Positions 24,637-33,609 of a stretch of DNA of 43,971 bases are shown piece after piece (the stretch's first letter is position 1; each line of letters starts with the position of its first letter). Source of the DNA: Treponema sp. UBA1793 (lineage in GTDB: Bacteria > Spirochaetota > Spirochaetia > Treponematales > Treponemataceae). The translations under genes and the position numbers were made by a program. The DNA lies in the NCBI GenBank assembly GCA_002314445.1, contig DCFX01000040.1:8268-52238 (forward strand). The letters run 5' to 3'. The notes under the pieces were generated by a model. That model made no database searches and was not told the DNA's origin. It was given only the letters and a program-made list of their open reading frames with translations.

Positions 24637-26424
24637 TCAAAATGCAAGCAAGGCGTATGCCTTTATGCTGTATTTTTGATAATTTACCTGATTGAGTCTT
24701 ATAGACTGACCATTATACGCAATTCCGATACCGGGTTTTGCCGCCAAACCTGTGTCGAGAACATAGATTAGTCCGCCTTCTATGTATACGTTCATGCCGT
24801 CAGGGGTTGAGCCCGTCCAGCATAAACCGAGTCCGCTCTGTATATACGGTATGATTGAAAATGCGGTGAAATCCAGCGGGAGGCGTAAAGCAACGTCCAG
24901 ACCTGCGGACTTTGTGAGGTCAGAGTTAACATTTTCCAAATTAAAAAAACCGCCCATTCCCCAGAGGCCGCGTGTTCCGAAGATAAAATCTGCCTGTACA
25001 TTAAAAGCGTGCCCGGGTGTGTATGATAAGCTTGTGTTGGTGTAGGAGTTGTTCTTTACATCTTCTGTTACAGCAAAAATACCGCCAGCCTGTAAAGAGA
25101 AAAAATAAGGTCTCGTAATAGATGGTGCCGTAACAATAAAACCGGCGTTTGTTTTTTTAGTTGTTACATTTTTTCTTTTTTTGGATGCATCCGGCATGTC
25201 ACTGTCTGTTATTCTCCATAATCCCTGCTCTTCAGTCCATTCCGTTATTATTTTTTTCCCTGTTTTTGAATCTGACATTTCAACGGTATAATTACTACCG
25301 TTGTTTGTAACAGTTTCCGCAGAATACGCTTTGAGGTCCAAATCTGTCTGATGGTATTGCTTCCAGACTTTGTAAGCTGTTGCAAACCGGAGACCTTCAA
25401 ACGGATCGTCTGTAAAAGTATCCATAACAATGTTGCGGATCGTCGTCGGCGCAAAACGCAGAACGGCCTCAAAATCATCTTTTCCTGTTTTTGACGTGAA
25501 GCTGTAGGATATATATTTTACTATTGACGTAAAATCTGCGTTTTCCTGCTGAAATGAAGAGATAAATTTTGCCGCACGATTTTTTACAATTTCTTCGTCG
25601 CTTTGTTCGATACGGGGTTTTGTTGCACGATTAATAAAATTAATAACAACTTGAGAAGGAATAGCGTAGTTTGTTGCTTCCCGATATGTTGCCTTCCATG
25701 TGTTTATTCCGATGACGGCATACCCTGCAGGATCTTTTTTTGAGACAATCATAAGCGGGCCGCCGGAATTTCCGGCGTCAGCCTGTGCGGAATGCTGAAT
25801 TAGTGTGGAAATACCGGAGTCAAGAAGATCGTTGATCCTGACTTTTGCGTTTGTGATATTTCCCTTTCCAAGCTGCCATATAGGATCAGCTCCGAGCCCC
25901 GGATAGCCTGCAGACCATACATCGTCACCGTCGTGAATAACTTCTGTTGAAAAAATAAGCCCTGTTTTGAATGGTTTCTGCTCTCCGGGAAATGCAAGAA
26001 TTGCAATATCGATATCATCATCAGTTGCAAGAACTGTAAGACCATCATATTTATTGATTTTCCCTGTATCAGAATCTTCAAATTCTATTGAAGCTGAACC
26101 CGCCTGCGCAACAACATGTCTGTTCGTGATGATATAATTTTGACCATCCGGTGAGACATAGACAAATCCTGAACCGAAGCCTCCTTTTAAGTAGGCATCA
26201 ACATATTTTGCATAGGTCGTGTACCCATCATCCTTAAGACTGTCTCGATATCCTTCCATAAATTGTACTAGTGAAGGATAGTAATGTTCTCTTACGATTC
26301 CGACATATGATTTGATTTGAGCATCAGCAATAACTGGTATTGACAGAACAATTATACTGCAGACGAATATTTTTGCTGTTTTTTTTATAAAAAGTAAAAA
26401 ACTATTAAAAAAGGGGAGGATCAT
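24637..26424 (-). CDS. Trypsin-like serine protease with C-terminal beta-barrel-like domain
   Basis: A 595-aa secreted protein. A hydrophobic signal segment (about residues 17-35, ending IADA before Q) has no lipobox. Residues about 80-270 form a chymotrypsin-fold protease with a complete triad: H103 in ITNRHVV, D139 in DDIDIAIL and S220 in DAGNSGGPL, as in the HtrA/DegP group, but no PDZ domain follows. Residues about 270-430 are mixed. Residues about 440-595 look like an eight-strand-type outer-membrane barrel, with FSLQAGGIFAVTE, FNVQADFIFGTRG, IIPYIQSGLGL and final KAYALLAF. The predicted transcription start coincides with the start codon, so it may be leaderless. It is first in a three-gene operon. 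Confidence 0.85.
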   Translation of the reverse strand: MILPFFNSFLLFIKKTAKIFVCSIIVLSIPVIADAQIKSYVGIVREHYYPSLVQFMEGYRDSLKDDGYTTYAKYVDAYLKGGFGSGFVYVSPDGQNYIITNRHVVAQAGSASIEFEDSDTGKINKYDGLTVLATDDDIDIAILAFPGEQKPFKTGLIFSTEVIHDGDDVWSAGYPGLGADPIWQLGKGNITNAKVRINDLLDSGISTLIQHSAQADAGNSGGPLMIVSKKDPAGYAVIGINTWKATYREATNYAIPSQVVINFINRATKPRIEQSDEEIVKNRAAKFISSFQQENADFTSIVKYISYSFTSKTGKDDFEAVLRFAPTTIRNIVMDTFTDDPFEGLRFATAYKVWKQYHQTDLDLKAYSAETVTNNGSNYTVEMSDSKTGKKIITEWTEEQGLWRITDSDMPDASKKRKNVTTKKTNAGFIVTAPSITRPYFFSLQAGGIFAVTEDVKNNSYTNTSLSYTPGHAFNVQADFIFGTRGLWGMGGFFNLENVNSDLTKSAGLDVALRLPLDFTAFSIIPYIQSGLGLCWTGSTPDGMNVYIEGGLIYVLDTGLAAKPGIGIAYNGQSIRLNQVNYQKYSIKAYALLAF

Positions 26425-26430
26425 AATATT

Positions 26431-26459
26431 ATGTTACAGGTTGTTTTACTTATTGTCAA
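26431..26459 (-). promoter_or_regulatory. Sigma-70 promoter for the protease-barrel operon
   Basis: On the - strand, TTGACA (26459-26454) and TAACAT (26436-26431) are exactly 17 bases apart. Counting about seven bases on from the -10 box puts transcription start at or next to the ATG at 26424. Confidence 0.7.
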
Positions 26460-26522
26460 CTCATGATTATTTTCTTGAATATATGATTCTTCTATCTTTA
26501 TTTATGGGAGAAATTGATTTTA

Positions 26523-27230
26523 TCAGTATTCTTTTTTCACCTTCGGCAGTTCCCGTTCCCACACAGTTGCCATGTATGCGTATCCTTCAACATTCGGATG
26601 AATCCCGTCTCCGCACATAAGTGCACGGTAGTCAGGCGCTTCCAGCAGGGCCATGCGCATGTCAACGAACTGTACGTTATGGGTTACCGCATATTTTATA
26701 ATATTCAGAGAGTATAGTTCATGAACGGAATACAATTTGAACATATCATCGTGCAGAAATTTCCGTATGTTCGCTTCGTTCTGTCCTGTTGTGATTGTTT
26801 TATACCACCGGTCAAGGACAAGCGGCGGCATTGTCATAAGCAGCGGCGTGATTTTATGCGCCCGCAGTGTCTGGACCATTTCATCCATCATGTGCAGAAA
26901 ATCGGGCAATACATTCCGCGGATTGTGTGGTACATCTGGATTTTCACTGATTGGAGCCCAGTCGTAATCGCAGTCGTTTCCGCCGCCTTCTATAAGACCA
27001 AGGTCGCATGTAAGTCCCTTTGCAATATCCCGGTTAAGCGCACGCTGTGCTTTATTAATAATATTTCCGAAGACGCTTTTATTTGTAAGCGTAAATCCCA
27101 GCTTCCGGGAGGCAAGTACAAGGCTGTTTTTGTCTTCAAGAACATCGAATCTGTTTTCGCTGTAACCTGTGACGGCACCTTTCAGTATTGAATCTCCCCA
27201 GACTGCAATTGAATTAATACCATTTTCCAT
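26523..27230 (-). CDS. SGNH/GDSL-type hydrolase
   Basis: A 235-aa hydrolase without a signal peptide. The start at 27230 (MENGINSIAVWGDS) is preferred over a TTG twelve codons upstream because block I then sits near the N-terminus as usual and AGGTG lies ten bases before it. Catalytic blocks: AVWGDSILKG (nucleophile Ser), GNIINKA in the block II region, GGGNDCDYD (oxyanion Asn), and CGDGIHPNVEGY (Asp and His). It would hydrolyse an ester or acyl group on an unknown substrate in the cytoplasm. It sits downstream of hisG-hisB on the same strand with about 120 bases between. Confidence 0.9.
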   Translation of the reverse strand: MENGINSIAVWGDSILKGAVTGYSENRFDVLEDKNSLVLASRKLGFTLTNKSVFGNIINKAQRALNRDIAKGLTCDLGLIEGGGNDCDYDWAPISENPDVPHNPRNVLPDFLHMMDEMVQTLRAHKITPLLMTMPPLVLDRWYKTITTGQNEANIRKFLHDDMFKLYSVHELYSLNIIKYAVTHNVQFVDMRMALLEAPDYRALMCGDGIHPNVEGYAYMATVWERELPKVKKEY

Positions 27231-27349
27231 GATACTTAGACACCTGAATTTGCAGGATAGTTGCAAAAAAAAACAGCCTGAAAGGTATACTTACAGGCTG
27301 CTTTTTTGAAATGCCAGGGAAACGACGTTTCCGGGCGCTCCTTTAATGC

Positions 27350-27970
27350 TTATACTATTACGCCTTTTGTAGAAGGTATTGAACCGTTCCGTCGTGAATC
27401 AATTTCGACGGCAGCCCGTATTGCACGTGCTGCAGCCTTGAATAGTCCTTCCATCTTATGGTGGTCGCTTCTGCCGCGGATTGTGTCGAGGTGCAGATTA
27501 CAGCCGGCGCTGTTTACGAATCCCTGCCAGAAATCCTCGAAGCAGTCTGTCTGAAAACTTGCCTCATGGCCGTCTGCACCTATTGATACGAGCGGCATGC
27601 CGGAAAGTGATGCATTGCATACAAGGTATGGCCTCCCGCCGAAATCGACAGCAGCGCGGCATAATGTCTCATCCATCGGATACAAAAAGAAGCCTGACCG
27701 GTAGATTCCCGCGCAGTCGCCGAGTGCCTTTGCAAAGCACATCCCCAGAACAATTCCGGTATCTTCTATTAAATGGTGCTGGTCGACGTTGAGATCGCCT
27801 GCAAGGGAGCCGGACAAATCGAACAGCCCGTGTTTGCAGAAAGAGCGGAGCATATGGTCAAAAAAGCCGATCGGGTTATGCATTTCGCATTTTCCGCTTC
27901 CGTCAAGATTCAGGGTAAGGCTTATTTGTGTTTCGCCTGTTTTCCGTTCAACAGTAGCAATCCTTTCCAA
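27350..27970 (-). CDS. hisB: Imidazoleglycerol-phosphate dehydratase
   Basis: A 206-aa enzyme of histidine synthesis that removes water from imidazole glycerol phosphate. The start is a TTG at 27970, giving MERIATVERKTGET, the normal family N-terminus, with GGAG eight bases before it. A longer reading frame would overlap hisG and is not needed. Metal-binding signatures are present: HNPIGFFDHML, DQHHLIEDTGI, and near the end SDHHKMEGLFKAAARA. Length is normal for the monofunctional enzyme. It lies 22 bases after hisG. Confidence 0.95.
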   Translation of the reverse strand: MERIATVERKTGETQISLTLNLDGSGKCEMHNPIGFFDHMLRSFCKHGLFDLSGSLAGDLNVDQHHLIEDTGIVLGMCFAKALGDCAGIYRSGFFLYPMDETLCRAAVDFGGRPYLVCNASLSGMPLVSIGADGHEASFQTDCFEDFWQGFVNSAGCNLHLDTIRGRSDHHKMEGLFKAAARAIRAAVEIDSRRNGSIPSTKGVIV

Positions 27971-27992
27971 TTTAGTATCTCCAGTTAAAATT

Positions 27993-28847
27993 TCAGGCCA
28001 GGACTTTGCGCAGTTCGTATTCAAGAATATCCGTCGCACCCAGTTTCTTAAGCTTTGGAAGCAGAACAGGGACTTCCGATTTATTAACCGCTATTTTTAT
28101 TGCGTACCCGTCGTCTCCATAAAGCGGTGCTACAGTCGGGCTGCGCATTGCGGGAATACCTTTTACAAGCGCGTCAAAATTGCTTTTCGTGCAGTTCATC
28201 TCGAGCATGACTTTATCGCGGGCATCAAGCACAGCTTCAAACAGCATTTTCAGTTCTTCTATTTTCTGTCTTTTTGCAGGGTCTTTGAGCGCTTCCTTGG
28301 ACGCGAACATGCGCGTTGAACTAACAAGAATTGTGTCAACGATGCGCAGACCGTTTTCCTGAAGTGTACGGCCCGTTGCAGTATTATCGACGATCATGTC
28401 GGCATCGTCGGGCGGGAACACTTCTGTTGCGCCGTATGTACGCACGATAAGATAATTTATTTTGCGGCTTTCAAGCCATGTACGCGCAATCTGTTCGTAT
28501 TCCGTTGCAACGATAACGCGTTTATGTGCAAGCGCATGGTCGTCGAGTGAATTCGGAACCGCTGCAACAATACGTACTTTGTCAAATCCCAGATCCATAA
28601 TTTCTTCAACATCGGCTTTTGTTTCGTCAATCCAGTCGCGGCCGGTAAAGCCTACATCGTGGGCACCGAGTTCGAGCAGTTTGCCGATATTCTGCGGTTT
28701 CATAACCTTTGCTTCCAGGTCATCCTGATTTACTATCGGACGATAGGCACGCTCCGGCAGATCAATTTTAATTCCTGCTCCGCTGAGCAGGCTGATGACA
28801 TTTTCATAAATTCTTCCTTTCGGAAGCAGTATTTTCAGTTTGTCCAT
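27993..28847 (-). CDS. hisG: ATP phosphoribosyltransferase, long form
   Basis: A 284-aa enzyme for the first step of histidine synthesis, joining ATP and PRPP. The start has GGAG six bases before the ATG. It opens with KILLPKGRIYENVISLL and has DVGFTGRDWIDE and the PRPP-binding region VDNTATGRTLQENGLRI. It continues into the C-terminal ACT-like regulatory domain (about 205-284), so it is the long form that works without HisZ and is normally inhibited by histidine. It is paired with hisB; other his genes are not in the window. Confidence 0.96.
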   Translation of the reverse strand: MDKLKILLPKGRIYENVISLLSGAGIKIDLPERAYRPIVNQDDLEAKVMKPQNIGKLLELGAHDVGFTGRDWIDETKADVEEIMDLGFDKVRIVAAVPNSLDDHALAHKRVIVATEYEQIARTWLESRKINYLIVRTYGATEVFPPDDADMIVDNTATGRTLQENGLRIVDTILVSSTRMFASKEALKDPAKRQKIEELKMLFEAVLDARDKVMLEMNCTKSNFDALVKGIPAMRSPTVAPLYGDDGYAIKIAVNKSEVPVLLPKLKKLGATDILEYELRKVLA

Positions 28848-28935
28848 AAAAAACTCCGCAGATAAAATTTACTTGTATTAAAGATAGTATACTATATATA
28901 AATATCTGCAATAAATCAACAATCCGCAGAATACT

Positions 28936-28963
28936 TTGAAAGGTTCCGATAATGTGTTATAAT
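28936..28963 (+). promoter_or_regulatory. Strong sigma-70 promoter with extended -10
   Basis: TTGAAA (28936-28941), 16 bases, then TATAAT (28958-28963) preceded by TGT, an extended -10. It drives the lipoprotein gene at 29000. Confidence 0.8.
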
Positions 28964-28999
28964 CGGTTTGGATACGTTTGCAAATATCTTGGAGGCTAT

Positions 29000-29749
29000 A
29001 TGAAGAAGATGTCTAAAGTTGTTTCTCTTTTTATAACAGCAGCAGTTTTGTTTGCTGTCACAGGATGCGGAACGACGTCGTCTGTAAAGGGATCCGGCAT
29101 AAAAGGTTCAAAACCAACCATGGCTGCGTCCCGTGCAAAAATTATCGATTATCAGGGAGCAGCATTTGGTGCAGAGATTCCTGAATGGGTTATAAAGGTT
29201 GCAGAGGGAGAATACTCCGAGACAGCTCTTTCTACTATTATGCCGGCACTCAAAGGCAGAAAAATATTCGTAACGATGGCAGACGGCGATAATCTTGAGT
29301 TTGTAAAACAATGGACGGATCTTGTGGATGTTGAAACGCAGGTTGGGGATACAATGCAGCGTATTGTGGGAAAAGTCGTATCTGCATCAGAAGACGCAAA
29401 AGCTAAGGAAACTGGAAAAGAAGCAGATCCTACGGAAGTCAATCGTAAACTTAAGCTGTATAAAGAAGCTGTCGCCGCGGTGGAAATAAACGGGCTGGAA
29501 AAAACAGCAAGCTACTGGGTGGAAAAACAGACTGGTACAAAGAAAGAAGGTAATTTTAAGGACGTGTATGAATATTATGCAGTCTGGTCTATGGACAAAA
29601 AGGTATATGATACACAGCTCAATGCAGCACTGGATAATGTCAAAGATAATACTTCAGAGGCAGAAACGCTGAAGAAAACTTTGAAAAATAAACTTAACGA
29701 CCTCGTCTTATCTTCCAACGATCTTGCCGCGGAAGGTACTGCTGACTGA
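29000..29749 (+). CDS. Small lipoprotein of unknown function (LPP20-like at best)
   Basis: A 249-aa lipoprotein. The ATG at 29000 is chosen because GGAGG (28991-28995) is four bases before it and the signal peptide then begins MKKMSKVVS with lipobox AVTGC (C23); an ATG at 28952 would lie inside the promoter. The segment GAEIPEWVIKVAEGEY recalls LPP20-type lipoproteins, but the match is short. The rest is largely helical and charged. Its own promoter and terminator make it a single-gene unit, and the strong promoter suggests an abundant envelope protein. Confidence 0.8.
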   Translation: MKKMSKVVSLFITAAVLFAVTGCGTTSSVKGSGIKGSKPTMAASRAKIIDYQGAAFGAEIPEWVIKVAEGEYSETALSTIMPALKGRKIFVTMADGDNLEFVKQWTDLVDVETQVGDTMQRIVGKVVSASEDAKAKETGKEADPTEVNRKLKLYKEAVAAVEINGLEKTASYWVEKQTGTKKEGNFKDVYEYYAVWSMDKKVYDTQLNAALDNVKDNTSEAETLKKTLKNKLNDLVLSSNDLAAEGTAD

Positions 29750-29774
29750 GCATATTAACTTTTTTTGAATATCG

Positions 29775-29807
29775 GGGATTCGGATATGAGCCGAATCCCT
29801 TTTTTTA
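29775..29807 (+). terminator. Rho-independent terminator after the small lipoprotein gene
   Basis: A perfect 9-bp stem, GGGATTCGG (29775-29783) with CCGAATCCC (29791-29799), is followed by eight T. Confidence 0.93.
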
Positions 29808-29836
29808 TGGCAACGGGGTTTGTCATGTATGTACTG

Positions 29837-29863
29837 TTGAAAATGCGGTAAATATGTTATATT
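29837..29863 (+). promoter_or_regulatory. Probable promoter for the Lrp-aminotransferase pair
   Basis: TTGAAA (29837-29842) and TATATT (29858-29863, preceded by TGT) are 15 bases apart. Further -10-like sequences, TATACT and TATAAT, follow at 29865-29875, so the exact start is uncertain. Confidence 0.5.
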
Positions 29864-29890
29864 GTATACTATAATATACGGAGCTTATAT

Positions 29891-30385
29891 ATGGACGAAA
29901 TTGAAGAAATCCTTGATCTGTTGCGCGAAAATGCACGCCTCTCTGTAGAGGACATTTCTGCCATGACAAAAAAGACGCCTGATGAAGTGCGTGCAATAAT
30001 TAAAAAGCTTGAAGACAGCGGTATCATAATGAAATATGCCGCAATCGTAAATCCGGAGAAAGACGGAGAAGCTAAAGATAAAGTTTGTGCAGAAATAGAG
30101 ATTCAGGTTACTCCTGAGCGCGACCGGGGATTTGATGCCATTGCCGACCGTATTTATCGTTTTCCACAGGTAAAATCGTTGTATCTCATGAGCGGCGGTT
30201 ATGACCTGAAGGTTATAATTGAAGGTGATTCACTCAAAGAAGTTGCTTTCTTTGTTTCAAGTAAGCTTTCTACTCTTGAAGGCGTTCGATCGACGAAAAC
30301 TCATTTTATTCTCAAAACCTACAAAGAGAATGATATTGTATATGTTGAACAGGAACGCGACAACCGGGAAGGAGTCACCGCTTAA
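29891..30385 (+). CDS. Lrp/AsnC-family transcription regulator
   Basis: A 164-aa DNA-binding regulator. The N-terminal helix-turn-helix (1-60) contains ILDLLRENARLSVEDISAMT and VRAIIKKLEDSGIIMKYAAIV. The C-terminal ligand-binding RAM domain (about 70-150) ends in VRSTKTHFILKTYKEND, the usual pattern. GGAG lies seven bases before the ATG. Its stop and the next start share one base (TAATG), so it is tightly coupled to the aminotransferase and likely regulates it in response to an amino acid. Confidence 0.94.
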   Translation: MDEIEEILDLLRENARLSVEDISAMTKKTPDEVRAIIKKLEDSGIIMKYAAIVNPEKDGEAKDKVCAEIEIQVTPERDRGFDAIADRIYRFPQVKSLYLMSGGYDLKVIIEGDSLKEVAFFVSSKLSTLEGVRSTKTHFILKTYKENDIVYVEQERDNREGVTA

Positions 30386-31554
30386 TGAATACACGTGAAG
30401 ACCGCTTTTCCCGTAAGATGCTGGCGACGCCTCCTTCAGGAATCCGTAAATTTTTTGATTTAATTATCGGCCGGGACGATATTATTTCGCTTGGCGTCGG
30501 CGAACCTGATTTTCCGACGCCCTGGTCGCTCCGGGAAGAAGCCTTTTATCATCTTGAAAAGGGACAGACGTCATATACTTCCAACTGGGGACTGCTTGAA
30601 TTACGTGAACAGATTGCAAAATATCTTGAGCGTTTCGGCATGTATTATAGTCCTAAGAACGAAGTGCTTGTTACAATCGGCGGTTCGGAAGCAGTCGATG
30701 CAGTTCTTCGTACAATATTGAACCCCGGTGATGAAATTATTGTATGCGAACCATGTTATGTTTCATATCAGCCGCTTGCCGAATTATGCGATGCAAAACT
30801 TATACATCTTGACACAAGCGTGAACGGATTTTATCCGACTGCGCAGCAGATTGAAGATGTTATAACACCGAATACCAAAGCGCTTATGCTTTGTTCTCCG
30901 TCGAATCCGACAGGGCGTATTATTCCGGCGGATGAGCTTGCAAAAATTGCGGAAGTTGTAAAAAAGCACCGGATATGGTGTATAAGCGATGAAATTTACT
31001 GCGAGCTTATTTATGACGGCCGGAAACATGTCTCAATCGGCAGTTTTCCCGGCATGAAGGATTATGCAATTGTTATAAACGGTTTTTCAAAAGCGTTTGC
31101 CATGACAGGCTGGCGCATCGGTTATATGGCTGCTCCGGCGGAACTTACGCAGGAAGTATGCAAACTGCACCAGTATTCTACAATCTGTGCTCCTATTATG
31201 AGCCAGTACGCAGCAATAGAAGGACTTAAGAACGGCTGGAACGAAGTAGAGCGAATGCGCGTAAGCTATCAGCAGCGGCGCAATCTTATGTACAAAGCGT
31301 TTATCGATATGGGCCTTCCCTGTACGGAACCGGAAGGCGCATTTTATCTATTCCCTGATATCCGTTCAACGGGGCTTACAAGTGAAGAATTCGCAACGCA
31401 GCTTATTGAAAAATATCAGGTAGCGGTTGTTCCCGGATCTTGTTTCGGTAAAGGTGGGGAAGGTTTTATCCGCTGCTGTTATGCTACTGAAATCAGCAAG
31501 ATAAAGGTTGCAGTTTCGCATATCGCTGATATGGTAAAGGAACTGCGTAAATAA
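30385..31554 (+). CDS. PLP-dependent aminotransferase, class I/II
   Basis: A 389-aa fold-type I aminotransferase of the aspartate/aromatic group. Signatures: SLGVGEPDFPTP, YTSNWGLLELREQIA, SPSNPTGRII, SDEIYCELIYDG, and the PLP-binding FSKAFAMTGWRIGY with Schiff-base K236. Arg of GFIRCCYA would bind the substrate carboxylate. Length is normal. Coupling to an Lrp-type regulator suggests a role in amino-acid metabolism. The substrate cannot be fixed from sequence; it could be an alanine, aspartate or aromatic transaminase. Confidence 0.94.
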   Translation: MNTREDRFSRKMLATPPSGIRKFFDLIIGRDDIISLGVGEPDFPTPWSLREEAFYHLEKGQTSYTSNWGLLELREQIAKYLERFGMYYSPKNEVLVTIGGSEAVDAVLRTILNPGDEIIVCEPCYVSYQPLAELCDAKLIHLDTSVNGFYPTAQQIEDVITPNTKALMLCSPSNPTGRIIPADELAKIAEVVKKHRIWCISDEIYCELIYDGRKHVSIGSFPGMKDYAIVINGFSKAFAMTGWRIGYMAAPAELTQEVCKLHQYSTICAPIMSQYAAIEGLKNGWNEVERMRVSYQQRRNLMYKAFIDMGLPCTEPEGAFYLFPDIRSTGLTSEEFATQLIEKYQVAVVPGSCFGKGGEGFIRCCYATEISKIKVAVSHIADMVKELRK

Positions 31555-31585
31555 AAAATCATCAGGGGAGTGTGGTAATAGAAAT

Positions 31586-32944
31586 ATGGATAATCTATTT
31601 CAGGTTCTGATTGCGGTTATCGCAGGTGCTGTTTTTTTTATTGCTGTTATGATTATACGGTCAACTGCAGGTAAAGGGAAAAAAACATCTAATGCGGTCA
31701 GGCAGAAGAATAGGGCCGGTATTATTCGGGAATGCACAAAACGGCTCGTTCACGATCCTCATAATATAAATTCGCTGCAGCCTCTTGCGGATCTTTATTA
31801 TGACGAACAGAACTGGGAAAAGGCTTTTCCATTGTACGATACGCTGTATGAACTGTCTCTTGTGCATCCGCAGATTGATGCCCAGCGGGTTGCCATCCGG
31901 CAGGGAATATGTGCATTGAAGATTAATAAAATGGATGAAGCTGCAAAAGGCCTTTTTGCAGCCCATAAACTTGCTCCTGACGATTTTGAAACGAACTTTT
32001 ATCTTGGTATGCTTCTGTACAGAAAGAATGACTATGAAAAATCCATCGGGTGTTTGCGGAAAGCCCATTCCATTAAACCTGATATTTCGGATGTGAATGA
32101 ACCGCTTGGCATGGCATACTATAAATCACAGCATTATAAAGAAAGTCTGCCTTATCTGCGCCGCGTGCTTGATGAAAATCCTGAGAACAAAGAAGCGCTG
32201 TTCGATCTGGCATCAGCAATGGAAGAAAGCGGACTAGGCGATAAAGCTTTGAAAGTATTTGTTCATCTTCGTCCTGATCCGGACTTCGGAGCGCAGTCAA
32301 GCCTTGCTGCAGGGCTTCTGCACGAACGTTCAAAACAGTTTCAGCAGGCAGTACAGGATTATGAGATAGGCTTAAAACTTGAGAATGTACCTGCTGATCT
32401 TCAGACAACGCTTCGGTACAGACTTGCAAACGCATATATTGCAGTTAATAATATTGGCAAAGGATTGTCTTATTTGAAGCAGATTCAGGTTACGACTCCG
32501 AATTACAAAGATGTGCCCGCTCTCGTTCAGCGTTATCAGGAACTCAACTCGAATTCCAATCTGCAGACATACCTTATGGCGGGGACGAGCGATTTCGTTG
32601 CGCTCTGCCGGAAATTCGTTGAGGCGTATTATACTGGTGCAGTGGTAAAAATAGAGGACATCTCCGTCGCAACTGAATCTATCGAAATTTTATGTACTGT
32701 AGAGGCAAACCGCTGGGAAGACACGGAATTATTCCGTTTTTACCGCAGTACGGGTGCTGTCGGCGAATTATATGTGCGCGACTTTCATGCAAAAATACGT
32801 GATATAAAATGCGACAGAGGTTTTTGCGTGACCGCAGGAACATATACTGAGGAAGCTCATAAATATGTCGAAGGCAGGCCGATAGACCTCATTGAAAAGA
32901 ATAAACTTGTATCTGTTCTTAAAAAGATTGACATTCTCGGCTAA
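31586..32944 (+). CDS. TPR-repeat protein with N-terminal membrane anchor
   Basis: A 452-aa protein. A membrane segment at about residues 7-27 is followed by Lys-rich residues, so most of the protein is probably cytoplasmic. Residues about 55-330 are tetratricopeptide repeats, for example FETNFYLGMLLYRKNDYEKS and ALFDLASAMEESGLGDKALK. The last 120 residues form a separate domain ending LVSVLKKIDILG. No enzyme motif is visible; it is likely a scaffold. It converges with rsmG and their stops overlap by four bases. Confidence 0.88.
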   Translation: MDNLFQVLIAVIAGAVFFIAVMIIRSTAGKGKKTSNAVRQKNRAGIIRECTKRLVHDPHNINSLQPLADLYYDEQNWEKAFPLYDTLYELSLVHPQIDAQRVAIRQGICALKINKMDEAAKGLFAAHKLAPDDFETNFYLGMLLYRKNDYEKSIGCLRKAHSIKPDISDVNEPLGMAYYKSQHYKESLPYLRRVLDENPENKEALFDLASAMEESGLGDKALKVFVHLRPDPDFGAQSSLAAGLLHERSKQFQQAVQDYEIGLKLENVPADLQTTLRYRLANAYIAVNNIGKGLSYLKQIQVTTPNYKDVPALVQRYQELNSNSNLQTYLMAGTSDFVALCRKFVEAYYTGAVVKIEDISVATESIEILCTVEANRWEDTELFRFYRSTGAVGELYVRDFHAKIRDIKCDRGFCVTAGTYTEEAHKYVEGRPIDLIEKNKLVSVLKKIDILG

Positions 32945-33606
32945 AGCCCTGTTTCTTTCCTGATTATTACAAGATTTCGTTCCGTATCGGTAAGGAACGG
33001 AACTGTAAGTTCCTCAACTTTGTAATCATGCACGATGTCTGCTATGCCTTTCATCTCTTCGGCAATACTTGACCGCTTTGCCTTGTATGCGGCGAGATAT
33101 CCTCCTGATGCAGTGAGTGAAAGCAGAGTGTTAGTCATTTTTCTGTCGAGCGGACGAAATGCCCTGAATACCGTTATATCGAAACTTCCTGCCTGAACCT
33201 GTTCTGCTTCCGATTTTAGAACGGAAACGTTTTGCAGCCCAAGTACTGCGGCACAGTTTTCAAGAAACGCACAGCGCTTGTCCATACGCTCAACAAGTGT
33301 AAATTTGTACGCCGGGAACGCGGCAGCAAGCGGTATACCCGGAAGGCCTCCTCCCGAACCTATGTCTCCGAAGGAGACGTCTGCATCTGTTTTCATTACA
33401 AGTGATTTTAATAATTTCCAGGGTGCAAGGCTGTCGAGTACATGGCGGACGATAAGCTCATCGTGATCATCTGTATTAACAAGATTGTATGCAGAGTTGA
33501 AAAGCTGTAATTCTTTGACGTATGCTTCCATCTGCCTGGAGAGTACTGCAGTCGTTTCATGCGGAAAATCAAGCTTCAGCAATCCGTCTGTAAGTTTATC
33601 TGACAT
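32941..33606 (-). CDS. rsmG: 16S rRNA (guanine-N7) methyltransferase RsmG
   Basis: A 221-aa SAM-dependent enzyme that methylates G527 of 16S rRNA. The family motifs are clear: FNSAYNLVNTDDHDELIVRHVLDSLAPW, the SAM site FGDIGSGGGLPGIPLAAAFP, LVERMDKRCAFLENC and FDITVFRAFRPL. Length is normal. It is immediately downstream of a secreted-protein gene rather than beside mnmG, its usual partner in many bacteria. Confidence 0.96.
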   Translation of the reverse strand: MSDKLTDGLLKLDFPHETTAVLSRQMEAYVKELQLFNSAYNLVNTDDHDELIVRHVLDSLAPWKLLKSLVMKTDADVSFGDIGSGGGLPGIPLAAAFPAYKFTLVERMDKRCAFLENCAAVLGLQNVSVLKSEAEQVQAGSFDITVFRAFRPLDRKMTNTLLSLTASGGYLAAYKAKRSSIAEEMKGIADIVHDYKVEELTVPFLTDTERNLVIIRKETGL

Positions 33607-33609
33607 TTG

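Noticed and set aside
27971..28039. Longer hisB start overlapping hisG
   Set aside because: The TTG at 27970 has a good ribosome-binding site and gives the normal HisB N-terminus without overlap.
26721..28319. Long + strand frames opposite the SGNH hydrolase, hisB and hisG
   Set aside because: They are antisense shadows of well-identified genes, without family signatures.
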